Source of the DNA: Bifidobacterium breve
Lineage (GTDB): Bacteria; Actinomycetota; Acidimicrobiia; Acidimicrobiales; Acidimicrobilacustridaceae
Direction: 5' to 3'
DNA: 40,852 nucleotides
NCBI GenBank assembly: GCA_945862505.1
Contig: CAMAYJ010000012.1
Coordinates: forward strand, 1-40,852
Position 1 is the stretch's first letter. Every line of letters starts with the position of its first letter. The position numbers and the translations under genes are program-made. The notes beneath the pieces were generated by a model. That model did no database searches. It was not told the DNA's origin and was given only the letters and a program-made list of their open reading frames with translations. Below, in pieces: positions 32,091 to 40,815 of this stretch.

Positions 32091-33254
32091 TCAGTAAGTG
32101 AAACCGGTTGCCGTGATCCAGGCCGGGTCGACTTGGAACGCACCGGCACTTGTGACGATGTTGACGGTGACAGGTGCAGGAAGACGATTTCCTGTCGTTG
32201 CATCAAAGGCAACAGTGCCGGTCCAGCCCTTCCAACCCTTCGTTCCCGCAAGTGCGCTCTTCAACGCATCGGCGGTCGTGCTGCCAGCGCGAGTGATGGC
32301 GTCGGCAAGCACCAGCACCGAGTCGTAGGTGTACGGCGACCATGAGCCAGGAGCTGTCTTGAACTCCTTGGTGTACTCAGCAACGAGCGCTGCACTGTTG
32401 GGGAAATCACTCGGTGCCGGGACGCCAACAACTGGGCACTTCTGCGCGGCAGGAATTCCAGCGGCAGTGATGTAGCCGTTGTCGTACGCGCCGTAGTCAG
32501 CGAGGCAATTCACTGAGGTGTTTGCCGCAAGCATTGCTTGTGCGATCAATCCGGCTTCAGGGAAGTACGTGATGACATACACCGCTGAAGGTTTCGTGGC
32601 GAGAACCTTTGTAACCGTGTCGGCGTAGGTCTTCGCCCCCGGAGTGATCGATTCGGTTGTGGTGATCTTGACGCCAGCTTTGCCAAGCGATGCAGTCATG
32701 GCAGTGGCCGCTGACTTCGTGTAATCAGTGCTCGAATCGACGATAAGCGCAACCGAAGTTGCTTTCAGTTCCTTCACGATGGCATCGGTTGCAACGGGTG
32801 CAATCTGCGAGGTCATCGGCTGCAGTGTGAAACCCATACCCTCGGTTGCATCAGAAGACGTGAGCCGAAGCGGAACAAGTCCGGCAGCGGCATAGATCGG
32901 AAGCGTCTTGAGACCAACGCCAGAGTTGTAGGGGCCAACAACTGCATCGAGGCCTGCCTTCACTGCGGCGTTAGCGGCAGTGACACCTGCATCGGGATCG
33001 CCCTTATCGTCAATGGCAACGATCTCGATCTTTTTGCCATTCACGCCACCATTGGCATTCACCTGTGTGGCGGCCTGTTTGGCGCCATTCAACATGCCCT
33101 GACCGAGTTCGGAAAGGCTGCCAGTAATGGGCGCCTCGAGACCGATACGAATCGTGTTGGAAGACTTGGAACTGGATGATGAACATCCGACCGCCAAGCT
33201 GGCGACCGCAACAACCACCGCAAGTGTGGACAGTCCAACGATTCGTGACTTCAT
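32091..33254 (-). CDS. ABC-type solute-binding lipoprotein (branched-chain amino acid/amide type)
   Basis: The 387-residue lipoprotein has lipobox LAVGC and a Ser-rich tether, followed by a type-1 periplasmic binding fold: IRIGLEAPITGSLSELGQGMLNGAKQAATQVNANGGVNGKKIEIVAIDDKGDPDAGVTAANAAV and AVVGPYNSGVGLKTLPIY, then the second lobe (VALIVDSSTDYTKSAATAMTASLGKAGVKI, AVYVITYFPEAGLIAQAML). This is the Leu/Ile/Val or amide/urea-binding class. AGAGG lies eight bases before the ATG. No permease or ATPase gene adjoins it, so it must work with a transporter encoded elsewhere. A perfect 18-bp palindrome sits 18 bp upstream. Confidence 0.92.
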   Translation of the reverse strand: MKSRIVGLSTLAVVVAVASLAVGCSSSSSKSSNTIRIGLEAPITGSLSELGQGMLNGAKQAATQVNANGGVNGKKIEIVAIDDKGDPDAGVTAANAAVKAGLDAVVGPYNSGVGLKTLPIYAAAGLVPLRLTSSDATEGMGFTLQPMTSQIAPVATDAIVKELKATSVALIVDSSTDYTKSAATAMTASLGKAGVKITTTESITPGAKTYADTVTKVLATKPSAVYVITYFPEAGLIAQAMLAANTSVNCLADYGAYDNGYITAAGIPAAQKCPVVGVPAPSDFPNSAALVAEYTKEFKTAPGSWSPYTYDSVLVLADAITRAGSTTADALKSALAGTKGWKGWTGTVAFDATTGNRLPAPVTVNIVTSAGAFQVDPAWITATGFTY

Positions 33255-33271
33255 GTCTTCACCTCTGTTAC

Positions 33272-33289
33272 TAGGAGAAGTTTCTCCTA
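33272..33289. promoter_or_regulatory. 18-bp palindromic operator candidate
   Basis: TAGGAGAA-GT-TTCTCCTA is a perfect 8-bp inverted repeat between the binding-protein gene (minus, start 33254) and the membrane-protein gene (plus, start 33328). It is well placed to control one or both. Confidence 0.5.
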
Positions 33290-33327
33290 ACGGACAAACA
33301 AAGCCTAACCAGACCTAAAGTCTTAAT

Positions 33328-34047
33328 GTGACGTCACCGAAGGACTTATCCGACCAAGAGCGCGAATGTTGCCACGGAGGTCTCTGCGAAGGCGAGTGGC
33401 ATCGCCACCCGATCCACCTCTTCTCCTTTTTCCTCGTCGTGCTGTTGATCCAAGCCATGGATCTGCTTCTCACGCTCCGTATCGAGAATCTTGGTGACCG
33501 TTCAGAGCCAGTCGAAAAATTACTTCGAACAATCGGCAACGTCACCGACGTACTCTTCGTGGCTGTTCTTGTCATCGTTGTGATCTCCCTCCTTCGCGAC
33601 CGCTTTGTCGTATCGCGTGAATCGCGTTCACGATTCACCCTCATTGTTCTTTCCATCTATCTCTTTTTTGCATCTCTCAATGTGCTCTTCAACATGATCA
33701 CATTGGTCGTCGCGCCGAGCCTCAGAAATACAAGTCAAAACTGGCTGATCGTCGACCTCGGTCTACTTTTCGCATCGAACATGCTTGCGTTTTCGCTTTG
33801 GTATCAACTTGCTGATGCCTATCTCAAAGGTGGAGCCTTCGACTTTCCGCCTAACGCCGCGCACCCCGATGATCCCCCGAGATGGGTCGATTACTTGTTT
33901 CTCTCGTTCAATACTCAGTCCACGTTTGGACCAACGATTGAGGGAATTCGAACTCGACCGGTGAAGGTCCTGATGATGATGCAGATCTCACTTTCCCTTG
34001 TCGTGCTCGTTGTTCTTGTCGCCCGCATCATCATCGCCCCGACCTGA
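33328..34047 (+). CDS. Polytopic membrane protein, ion-channel/DUF1345-like
   Basis: This 239-residue protein has a short cytosolic N-terminus rich in Cys and His (ECCHGGLCEGEWHRHPIH) and about five membrane helices. The C-terminal part, WVDYLFLSFNTQSTFGPTIEGIRTRPVKVLMMMQISLSLVVLVVLVARII, has the layout of a pore helix, a filter-like STFGPT turn and an inner helix, as in two-helix potassium channels or DUF1345 proteins. The start is GTG 33328 with no clear ribosome-binding site, so a leaderless message is possible. Transport function is suggested only by this layout. Confidence 0.65.
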   Translation: MTSPKDLSDQERECCHGGLCEGEWHRHPIHLFSFFLVVLLIQAMDLLLTLRIENLGDRSEPVEKLLRTIGNVTDVLFVAVLVIVVISLLRDRFVVSRESRSRFTLIVLSIYLFFASLNVLFNMITLVVAPSLRNTSQNWLIVDLGLLFASNMLAFSLWYQLADAYLKGGAFDFPPNAAHPDDPPRWVDYLFLSFNTQSTFGPTIEGIRTRPVKVLMMMQISLSLVVLVVLVARIIIAPT

Positions 34048-34072
34048 CTAGGTTCCTCGAAAACTCTCTAGA

Positions 34073-34945
34073 TCAGAACAACTGATCTGTGTAGTCGTTT
34101 GTTCCGTGATTCGTTGGAATGAACGCAGCCTGCACGCCAAGCGAACCGTATCCACTCGCAGCAATTTGCTCTTCGGCTTCAGCAAAGTGTTTGTCCCATG
34201 CATTCTCGGGACTTGATTCGAGGAAGTGGAGAACGGTAACGATTCCATCGACGCCGTCTAGTTCTCGGACATGGGCGAGTTTGTCGGGAGGAAGTGGACG
34301 GGGTGCGAATCGGGTCGCGACGGCAACATCGCCCGTAACAACTGAGGGCAGGTAGTCATTCGTGAGCCATGCATCTAATCGGTTTCTATCGCCATCTTTG
34401 GCATCGATGACTTGGATGACCATGCCTTTGTAGGGCTGCACCAACGTATGCACGACGCGCGGAACTCCATCGTCGCGATACGTCGCGCCAAGAAAATCGC
34501 TAAATGAAGTGAAGACGTGGCTTCGTTCTTCAAGCGGGTTCTGATCATGGCCCCGATAGCTTCCGCGACCCTCGGCATGAAGTCGACGATTCGCCCCAAG
34601 TGACCATTGCTCGTGATCTTCAATTCGGCCGTCGTTGATCCAGTAAATCCCGATGTACTTTCCTGCTTCGAGCGGTTCGGCAACTCGTGATCCGATCGGG
34701 CCACGCAAGTGTTGGATCGAACGCGGAGAAACAAAACGCCGACATGAGAACATCCACGGCATCACCATGGCTCCAGTGATCATGTGATCGTCTTCGTACC
34801 AGCGGTTGTAACCAACAACGTGTTCGGGCGTTGGCTCGACCCATGTGATGAGTGCACCACCGACGATCGGGTCGTGCGGGCCCACCGAAGGCAGATCGCG
34901 GTAGGCCGGATCACTCCCCGGCTCGTATGCAGTCTCTGATGTCAT
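34073..34945 (-). CDS. Tandem EthD/dimeric alpha-beta barrel-like protein of unknown function
   Basis: The 290-residue soluble protein appears to contain two ferredoxin-like repeats. The first runs from VGGALITWVEPTPEHVVGYNRWYEDDHM to ~150, and the second from GMVIQVIDAKDGDRNRLDAWLTNDYLPSVV to ~255. The paired NRWYEDDHM and DAWLTNDYLP elements resemble the WY-x-x-H/Y pattern of EthD-like proteins, which act beside P450s or dioxygenases in degradation pathways. GGGGGAT precedes the ATG at 34945. No catalytic residue can be assigned. Confidence 0.6.
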   Translation of the reverse strand: MTSETAYEPGSDPAYRDLPSVGPHDPIVGGALITWVEPTPEHVVGYNRWYEDDHMITGAMVMPWMFSCRRFVSPRSIQHLRGPIGSRVAEPLEAGKYIGIYWINDGRIEDHEQWSLGANRRLHAEGRGSYRGHDQNPLEERSHVFTSFSDFLGATYRDDGVPRVVHTLVQPYKGMVIQVIDAKDGDRNRLDAWLTNDYLPSVVTGDVAVATRFAPRPLPPDKLAHVRELDGVDGIVTVLHFLESSPENAWDKHFAEAEEQIAASGYGSLGVQAAFIPTNHGTNDYTDQLF

Positions 34946-35057
34946 TCGATCCCCCTAGAACGCTTTGCGCGAACCCCGAGAGACTGACACGAATGACGAA
35001 CTCAATGACGACCGACTCAACAGCGCTGAATGGCCCGTGAACTCGTGACCCTTCCGC

Positions 35058-35087
35058 TTGTCTGATCTGGTGTCAGACCCCGACAAG
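35058..35087 (-). terminator. Possible hairpin at the end of the LLM oxidoreductase gene
   Basis: GTCTGA (35060-35065) pairs with TCAGAC (35073-35078), and CTTGTC (35058-35063) can alternatively pair with GACAAG (35082-35087). The structure covers the stop codon of the flavoenzyme gene. No U-tract; low confidence. Confidence 0.3.
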
Positions 35088-36065
35088 ATCCATTGCGTCG
35101 GCCGTCAACTCGATGGACCGAAGTCTTCCCTCGATCGTCGGAGACTGGAAACACACCATGAGCTCATCGGCATCGGCATAGGCCGTGAACTCAAGTAGTT
35201 GCTCTCGGACCGACTCGGGAGTTCCAACCGCGGTGTGTTTCATCATCGCTGCGATCTGCGCGCCTTGCGGCGACTCGAGGATGCGATCGACCTCGGCATC
35301 GGGAACTTCGACATTTGGCTTCAGCAGGAATCGGCGAAGGCGAGCTCGGCGAGTGGTGGTGAATTCATCCTGCGCCTCTTGCTCGGTATGTGCCGCAATG
35401 ACATTTACACCAGCAATGACATGTGGCCGCTCAAGTTGTTCTGAGGGGCGGAAGTTCACCCGATACAGAGCAACTGCTTCGCGCAGTTGATGCGGCGCAA
35501 AGTGCGAAGCAAATCCGTATGGCAAACCAAGAACCGCAGCAAGTTCCGCACCAAAGAGCGAGGAACCCAAAATGTAAATTGGGACATGTGTGCCGCGACC
35601 AGGCGTTGCATTTACTCCAGGTACCCGAGTGACATCACCGAGATAAGCCTGGAGTTCAAGAACATCTTGTGGAAAGTGTTCCGACGCTCGCGGATCGCGT
35701 CGCATTGCCTGCACGGTTACTTGGTCAGTTCCGGGAGCACGTCCAAGTCCAAGGTCGATGCGACCGGGATGCAAAGTGGCCAGCGTGCCGAATTGTTCAG
35801 CAATCGTGAGCGGCGAATGGTTGGGAAGCATGATGCCGCCCGAACCGAGACGAATCGAAGTTGTGTTCGCAGCAATGTGAGCGATCAGAACTGCAGTGGC
35901 CGAGGAAGCAATGGCATCCATGTTGTGATGCTCGGCGTACCAAACGCGGTTGAACCCATTTGCTTCAGCCGCTTTCGCTACCTCAACACAAGCGTTGAGT
36001 CCGTCGGAGACGGAATCGCCTGACCCGATAATGGCCAGATCAAGAATCGCTAAAGGAATCGCCAT
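35073..36065 (-). CDS. LLM-class flavin-dependent oxidoreductase
   Basis: The 330-residue luciferase-like TIM-barrel enzyme is recognised by [102 protein letters not shown]. This arrangement is typical of the MsnO8-like, single-component group that uses FMN or F420. Substrate and electron donor are unknown. It diverges from the dioxygenase gene at 36136 across about 70 bp. Confidence 0.93.
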   Translation of the reverse strand: MAIPLAILDLAIIGSGDSVSDGLNACVEVAKAAEANGFNRVWYAEHHNMDAIASSATAVLIAHIAANTTSIRLGSGGIMLPNHSPLTIAEQFGTLATLHPGRIDLGLGRAPGTDQVTVQAMRRDPRASEHFPQDVLELQAYLGDVTRVPGVNATPGRGTHVPIYILGSSLFGAELAAVLGLPYGFASHFAPHQLREAVALYRVNFRPSEQLERPHVIAGVNVIAAHTEQEAQDEFTTTRRARLRRFLLKPNVEVPDAEVDRILESPQGAQIAAMMKHTAVGTPESVREQLLEFTAYADADELMVCFQSPTIEGRLRSIELTADAMDLVGV

Positions 36066-36135
36066 ACTCCGAGCCTAGAACGACAGGCCGGAACTGGCGT
36101 AGGCGAGCAAGCCCCCGGTCGGGCCACAATGGGTG

Positions 36136-37068
36136 ATGCCCGCCGTTCCCGTTGTTGACATCTCCGCCCCTAGTGCCACATCCCGCGATGCGCTCGATGC
36201 TGCGTGTTGCGACCACGGATTTTTTCTCCTTACTGGCCATGGTCTCAATGACGTCATCGCCAATACCTGGGTCGCGACCAAGCGCTTCTTTGATGCTCCC
36301 CGGTCGGTCCGCACCGCAATCATGCGTGACGAACAAAACCCTCTGGGTTGGTTCGACCGTGAACTCACCAAACGCGTGCGCGATCACAAAGAAGTATTCG
36401 ACTTTGTCGATCCGGCCGCGGCCGATCAGATGAATCGGTGGCCCGAACTCTCGGGTTTTCGTGATGCGATGATTCAACACTTCAATGCAATGAGCACGCT
36501 CGCGCAGCGGACACTCGACCTGTTGCATTTCGTTCTTCAACTCGGCGAATCGTCAAGTGAAGAGCTCACGTTCGCCCGTCCAGGAAGCACCGTTCGACTC
36601 AACCTCTACACCGTTGGCGATCCAGTCCCCGACGACGAACGAGACGGGCTTGCTGATCTTGGCGAAGTTGCACTTGGACATCACACTGATCCAGGAACTC
36701 TCACACTCTTGCTTCAGGACAACATCGGTGGTCTACAAACTCTTTCAAATGATTCAGGATGGATAGATGTTCCGCCCGAACCGGGAACGATCGTCGTAAA
36801 CCTCGGTGACTGCACGCAAGCATGGACAAACGACCGGTATCGGGCGGCAGTCCACCGCGTGACGCCAATGACTGAGCGTCGACGATTTTCAATTCCGTAT
36901 TTCGCCAATCCCCCACGCGCCGCAATCGTTGCGCCACTCCCCGAACTCAGCGGTGCCGGCGCCCGATACCGAGCATTTGAATGGCGTGAGTTCATGGCGG
37001 CTCGTGCATACGACAACTTTGCCGATGTTGGTGCCGAAGACACCCAAGTCAGCGACTATCGAATCTGA
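36136..37068 (+). CDS. Isopenicillin N synthase-like Fe(II)/2-oxoglutarate dioxygenase
   Basis: The 310-residue protein belongs to the IPNS-like non-haem iron family: an N-terminal VPVVDISAPSATSRDALDAACCDHGFFLLTGHGL and a C-terminal double-stranded beta-helix with all ligands present. These are His and Asp in VALGHHTDPGTLTLLLQDNIGGLQ, the second His in AAVHRVTP, and the 2-oxoglutarate Arg-x-Ser in RRFSIPYF. GTG directly before this ATG is an alternative start. The substrate is unknown; family members modify amino acids, peptides or small metabolites. Confidence 0.9.
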   Translation: MPAVPVVDISAPSATSRDALDAACCDHGFFLLTGHGLNDVIANTWVATKRFFDAPRSVRTAIMRDEQNPLGWFDRELTKRVRDHKEVFDFVDPAAADQMNRWPELSGFRDAMIQHFNAMSTLAQRTLDLLHFVLQLGESSSEELTFARPGSTVRLNLYTVGDPVPDDERDGLADLGEVALGHHTDPGTLTLLLQDNIGGLQTLSNDSGWIDVPPEPGTIVVNLGDCTQAWTNDRYRAAVHRVTPMTERRRFSIPYFANPPRAAIVAPLPELSGAGARYRAFEWREFMAARAYDNFADVGAEDTQVSDYRI

Positions 37069-37119
37069 CGAGGTCGTATGTCGTAGATTGAACCCGCGGC
37101 TACACAACCGGGAGGCCTG

Positions 37120-37956
37120 ATGTCCAGCACGAGACATTCCTTACGGTGGATGGTTGTTGCTGGAGCCATCGTTAGCACTGTCCTCCTCGTTCCAATCATC
37201 GTGCTGCTGTCGATGTTTGTCTTTCGCGATAACCCAGGCGCTCGATCTCTTGAAGATGCACTCCAAGCATTTCGGAATGGAGATACATCTGCAGTGGAAA
37301 CACTCGGTGCTGTCGTAACAAGACCACCGTCTGGCGTGTATCGAGCCGACGCCTCAGGCAAAGCCTCAATCAGTTTTCCGCCGACTAGCCAGAATTACGG
37401 CGCATCGGCTCCGGTCACCGTGACCCACCAAGGCGACAATTGCTGGACCACCTCTGTTGATTTCAATGCAGCATTCCAGCAACGGTGGAACTACTGCATC
37501 GACAACGGCGTTATGACCGAACATGGAAACGTCACATCAACTTCCTGGGATCTTGGTGCGGCATCAATCACCAACGTCTCGGAGTTCACCTGCACACCTC
37601 CAGGCGAAATCATCAAGGCCGGTGAACAGCGCGACCAGCTGTCGACATACGTATGCGTTGGAACCAGCGACACCATCACCGGAATCACGACCTCCGACGT
37701 CACCTTCCAATCTCTTGGCATCACATTGCTTGAAGTCGAATCAATCCAAGTGCCTGTGTTTCACTATCGCGAGACCGACACCCTCACTGGCCCCCAACGG
37801 GGAACCACTACTCTCGACTATTGGTACGCCGTGCAGGACATGCTCTTGATCCGCATGGAACGTCACGTCGATCTGCGAACCAACTCACCGGTTGGCGACA
37901 TCACCTACAAAGAAGATGGTGAACTGCAGTTATCTTCGCTCACACCCACACGATGA
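37120..37956 (+). CDS. Membrane-anchored extracytosolic protein of unknown function
   Basis: The 278-residue protein has one N-terminal membrane helix (~10-35, WMVVAGAIVSTVLLVPIIVLLSMFVF) and a ~240-residue extracellular domain with four Cys (CW, YC, FTC, YVC) that could form two disulfides. No lipobox follows the helix, so it may be a type II membrane protein. GGGAGG precedes the ATG. I do not recognise the domain. It ends 2 bp from the convergent PhyH-type gene. Confidence 0.75.
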   Translation: MSSTRHSLRWMVVAGAIVSTVLLVPIIVLLSMFVFRDNPGARSLEDALQAFRNGDTSAVETLGAVVTRPPSGVYRADASGKASISFPPTSQNYGASAPVTVTHQGDNCWTTSVDFNAAFQQRWNYCIDNGVMTEHGNVTSTSWDLGAASITNVSEFTCTPPGEIIKAGEQRDQLSTYVCVGTSDTITGITTSDVTFQSLGITLLEVESIQVPVFHYRETDTLTGPQRGTTTLDYWYAVQDMLLIRMERHVDLRTNSPVGDITYKEDGELQLSSLTPTR

Positions 37957-37958
37957 AA

Positions 37959-38834
37959 TTACGGCCACGCAAGCGGACATGACTCATCGTTGAGAAAGTC
38001 GCCTTCTGACAACGAAGCGTGGTGCTCTTTTGTCGGTGAACCAGCCACCAGTTTGAACCGAGTTCCGTCACCGGTGTAGCGAACACTGATTGCTCGTCGC
38101 CGCTGAGTCCGACTCAGATTTCCACTGGCGGCATGGATCGTGCGGGCATGATGAACGGTGAGGTCTCCCGGAGCCGTGTCGAAACTAATGATGCGCGCTT
38201 CGCCAACCATTACGTCGTAATCAGGAACCTCAGCACCTTCCGTATCGGGCATTGCTAAATCGGAAACAAACATGTTCGGCCGGTACTTGGTGTTGTCGAG
38301 GTGCGATCCCACAACAAAACGGACGGCCCCAGTTTCGGCGGTGACAACATCAAGGGGAACCCATGTTGTGCAGACCAAATCTCCAACGAGATGGAAATAT
38401 GACATGTCCTGATGGAACCCGGTTTTTTCCTGCGTTCCTGGTTCTTTCACCAAAACGCTGTCTTCATACAGACGAATTTCGTCACTCCGTAATATTGAGG
38501 CAACAATCTCGGGCAGTGGTGAACACAGCGCAAAGTCCCGAAATTCCTGCTGAAGAAGCCAGTGGTCGGTTCCCGCTTTGAAGTGACCGCGTGGCGCTCC
38601 CGAAGCAACCACTAACTCATCAACGTTGCGGGCCGCAACGGCTCCGCTTTCAAGAGCGTCCGCCATCTCTGACAGATCAGTCGTTGCCGAACTGACAAGA
38701 GCTTCTTCAATCGGTTCCGCCATCGATTCCACAAGTTCCACCGGAAGTATCGAACGCAAACACACAACGCCGTCGCGCCAAAAAGTCGCCACTTCCTCCT
38801 GCGTCACCGAGCGAGTCGGAGATATTCGTTCCAT
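37959..38834 (-). CDS. Phytanoyl-CoA dioxygenase (PhyH) family protein
   Basis: The 291-residue non-haem iron/2-oxoglutarate oxygenase has the metal site HxD in EKTGFHQDMSYFHLV, the distal His in DLTVHHARTIHAASGNLS, and the 2-oxoglutarate-binding Arg in RRRAISVRYTGDGTRF. The ATG at 38834 is chosen because AGGATGGGC precedes it; a TTG-type start nine codons earlier is possible. Family members hydroxylate acyl-CoAs, lipids or small metabolites. It is convergent with the unknown membrane protein and divergent from znuA. Confidence 0.9.
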   Translation of the reverse strand: MERISPTRSVTQEEVATFWRDGVVCLRSILPVELVESMAEPIEEALVSSATTDLSEMADALESGAVAARNVDELVVASGAPRGHFKAGTDHWLLQQEFRDFALCSPLPEIVASILRSDEIRLYEDSVLVKEPGTQEKTGFHQDMSYFHLVGDLVCTTWVPLDVVTAETGAVRFVVGSHLDNTKYRPNMFVSDLAMPDTEGAEVPDYDVMVGEARIISFDTAPGDLTVHHARTIHAASGNLSRTQRRRAISVRYTGDGTRFKLVAGSPTKEHHASLSEGDFLNDESCPLAWP

Positions 38835-38992
38835 CTGCCCATCCTGCCTCAGATGGATCAAACGCGCACCGATTCGGCTTCATCGATGCTCATTGATCAG
38901 AAAAAGCCGTTATAGAGCAGGACCCCTCCAGATCTTCCGGTTTATCGACACACGGCCCCGAGCATCTGCGGGCAGTTCGGTAGAGTCCTGCG

Positions 38993-40069
38993 GTGACTTT
39001 CTTGCGCAACACCTCGACTCGCATCGCGGCCGCCGTTTTGGCATTTGCGATCATCGGGGGCTGTTCCTCGACAGCTGGAAACGACGCGACTGGCCAATCT
39101 GGCGAAATCCAGGGCGAGGCGCTGGCGGAATGCCTGTCGGGTCAGACCATTTCCGCTGGCTCGACACTCAACATCTCAACCACTGTCGCCCCAATCACGT
39201 CAATCGTTGCGAATGTGGCCGGGGGAGTGGCGCAAATCACGGGAATCGTTCCTGAAGGCACCAACTCGCACACGTTCGAACCCTCGCCGAACGTGGCGGT
39301 AACGCTGGCCAAAACCGATGTGCTCTTTGCAAACGGTCTTGTTCTCGAGGAACCGACGAAAGAACTTGCTGATAGCAACCTCCCTAAATCGGCTGCTCTT
39401 TGTGAACTCGGAACGGCCGTATTGCCCGTTACCGACTACATCTATGACTTCTCATTTCCCAAAGATGGCGGCAAGCCGAATCCCCATCTCTGGACTGATC
39501 CGAAACTCGCCATTAAGTACGTCGCGCTCATTCGTGATGTTCTCGTGAAGATGGATCCGGCGAATGCCGCGGCGTACACAGCAAATGCGTCCGCCTACAC
39601 AAACAAGCTCAATGAACTCGACGCGGCTGTAATCACGGCGAGCGCAACTCTGCCTCCTGAAGATCGCAGACTCCTCACCTATCACGACGCCTACGCCTAC
39701 TTCGCCGCCGACTACGGATGGGTAATTGTGGGCGCTATTCAACCTTCCGATTTTGCCGAACCCACCGCGCGCGAAGTCGGTGACCTGATCATTCAGGTAA
39801 GGGACTCCAAAGTGAAGGCCATCTTCGGCTCCGAGGTCTTCCCGAGTCCGGTGCTTGAACAGATCGGACGCGAGACCGGCGTCACCTACATCGACGTTCT
39901 TCGTGACGACGATCTTCTTGGTGAACCCGGTGATGCTGAACATTCTTTTCTCGGCCTCATGCAGTTTGATTACATCACCATGATTGAGGCCCTCGGTGGC
40001 GACGCTACAGCTCTCCGCAATCTCGACATCACTGACGTCGCACCCGACAACGCCAAGTATCCCCAGTGA
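38993..40069 (+). CDS. znuA: Zinc/manganese-binding lipoprotein of an ABC importer (ZnuA-like)
   Basis: The 358-residue metal-binding lipoprotein (lipobox IIGGC) belongs to the cluster A-I family. Likely metal ligands are His in EGTNSHTFEPSPNVAVTLAKTDVLFANGLVLE, His in KPNPHLWTDPKLAIKYV, His in LTYHDAYAYFAADYGW, and an acidic residue in the FGSEVFPSP-to-DDLLGE region. The His-rich loop of many zinc-specific ZnuA proteins is absent, so manganese or mixed specificity remains possible. It starts at GTG 38993 and overlaps the ATPase gene (GTGA). Confidence 0.92.
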   Translation: MTFLRNTSTRIAAAVLAFAIIGGCSSTAGNDATGQSGEIQGEALAECLSGQTISAGSTLNISTTVAPITSIVANVAGGVAQITGIVPEGTNSHTFEPSPNVAVTLAKTDVLFANGLVLEEPTKELADSNLPKSAALCELGTAVLPVTDYIYDFSFPKDGGKPNPHLWTDPKLAIKYVALIRDVLVKMDPANAAAYTANASAYTNKLNELDAAVITASATLPPEDRRLLTYHDAYAYFAADYGWVIVGAIQPSDFAEPTAREVGDLIIQVRDSKVKAIFGSEVFPSPVLEQIGRETGVTYIDVLRDDDLLGEPGDAEHSFLGLMQFDYITMIEALGGDATALRNLDITDVAPDNAKYPQ

Positions 40070-40815
40070 CAAGTCTGATCGAGCTCGACGGAATCTCGCA
40101 TTCCTACGGCGGCCCGACCGTGCTCGAGCATGTCCATCTGACAATCGACGAAGGCTCGTTTCTCGGGGTCATCGGCCCTTCCGGTTCTGGAAAGACCACG
40201 CTGTTGCGTTTGGTGCTCGGAAATCTTCGGCCCACCGAGGGTGAAGTGCGACGGCGCGCCAATCTGCGGATTGCCTATGTTCCCCAGGTCGAAACGGTCA
40301 ACTGGAACTTCCCCATCACGGTGAGCGAGGTCGTTCTGATGGCGGCCGCGGCCAAGTGGTATCGACCGCGTGCCACCGAGTCAGAGCGCAAACGCGTGGC
40401 TGAGTTACTTGAGCAACTCGGACTCGGCGGTTTCGAACACCGGCACATCCGCGAACTCTCCGGCGGCCAGCAGCAGCGGGTGTTCCTCGCCCGCGCCCTT
40501 CATCGCGATCCCGAACTACTCGTTCTCGATGAACCAACTTCGGGTGTCGATGTGCGCACCCGTCATGAAGTTGTCCATTTACTTACTGATCTTCATCGCA
40601 AAGGCACATCTGTTGTGCTCTCCACTCATGACATCAACGGTCTTGCTGCGCATCTGCCGTTAATCGCTTGCGTCAACCGCGAACTCATCGCCGTTGGAAG
40701 TCCCGCCGAAGTTCTCACCTCGTCGGTTCTCGAACGCACCTACGGAGCGCCGATGGAAGTCCTCGAACACGGCGGCATGCTCCTCGTTACCGACAGCCCG
40801 ATGGGAATCGAATGA
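40066..40815 (+). CDS. znuC: Metal ABC transporter ATP-binding protein (ZnuC-like)
   Basis: This 249-residue ATPase energises the metal importer. Walker A GPSGSGKTT (~37-45), Q-loop AYVPQ, signature LSGGQQQR, Walker B LLVLDEPTSGVD and H-loop VLSTHD are all intact. The sequence VNWNFPITVSEVVLM after the Q-loop is typical of the ZnuC/MntB-like group. Start GTG 40066 overlaps the znuA stop, and its own stop overlaps the next ATG. Confidence 0.93.
   Translation: MTSLIELDGISHSYGGPTVLEHVHLTIDEGSFLGVIGPSGSGKTTLLRLVLGNLRPTEGEVRRRANLRIAYVPQVETVNWNFPITVSEVVLMAAAAKWYRPRATESERKRVAELLEQLGLGGFEHRHIRELSGGQQQRVFLARALHRDPELLVLDEPTSGVDVRTRHEVVHLLTDLHRKGTSVVLSTHDINGLAAHLPLIACVNRELIAVGSPAEVLTSSVLERTYGAPMEVLEHGGMLLVTDSPMGIE

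Noticed and set aside
38862-38992. Zur-type operator ahead of znuA
   Set aside because: No TGATAATGATTATCA-like palindrome is present in the gap; AT-rich stretches alone are not evidence.
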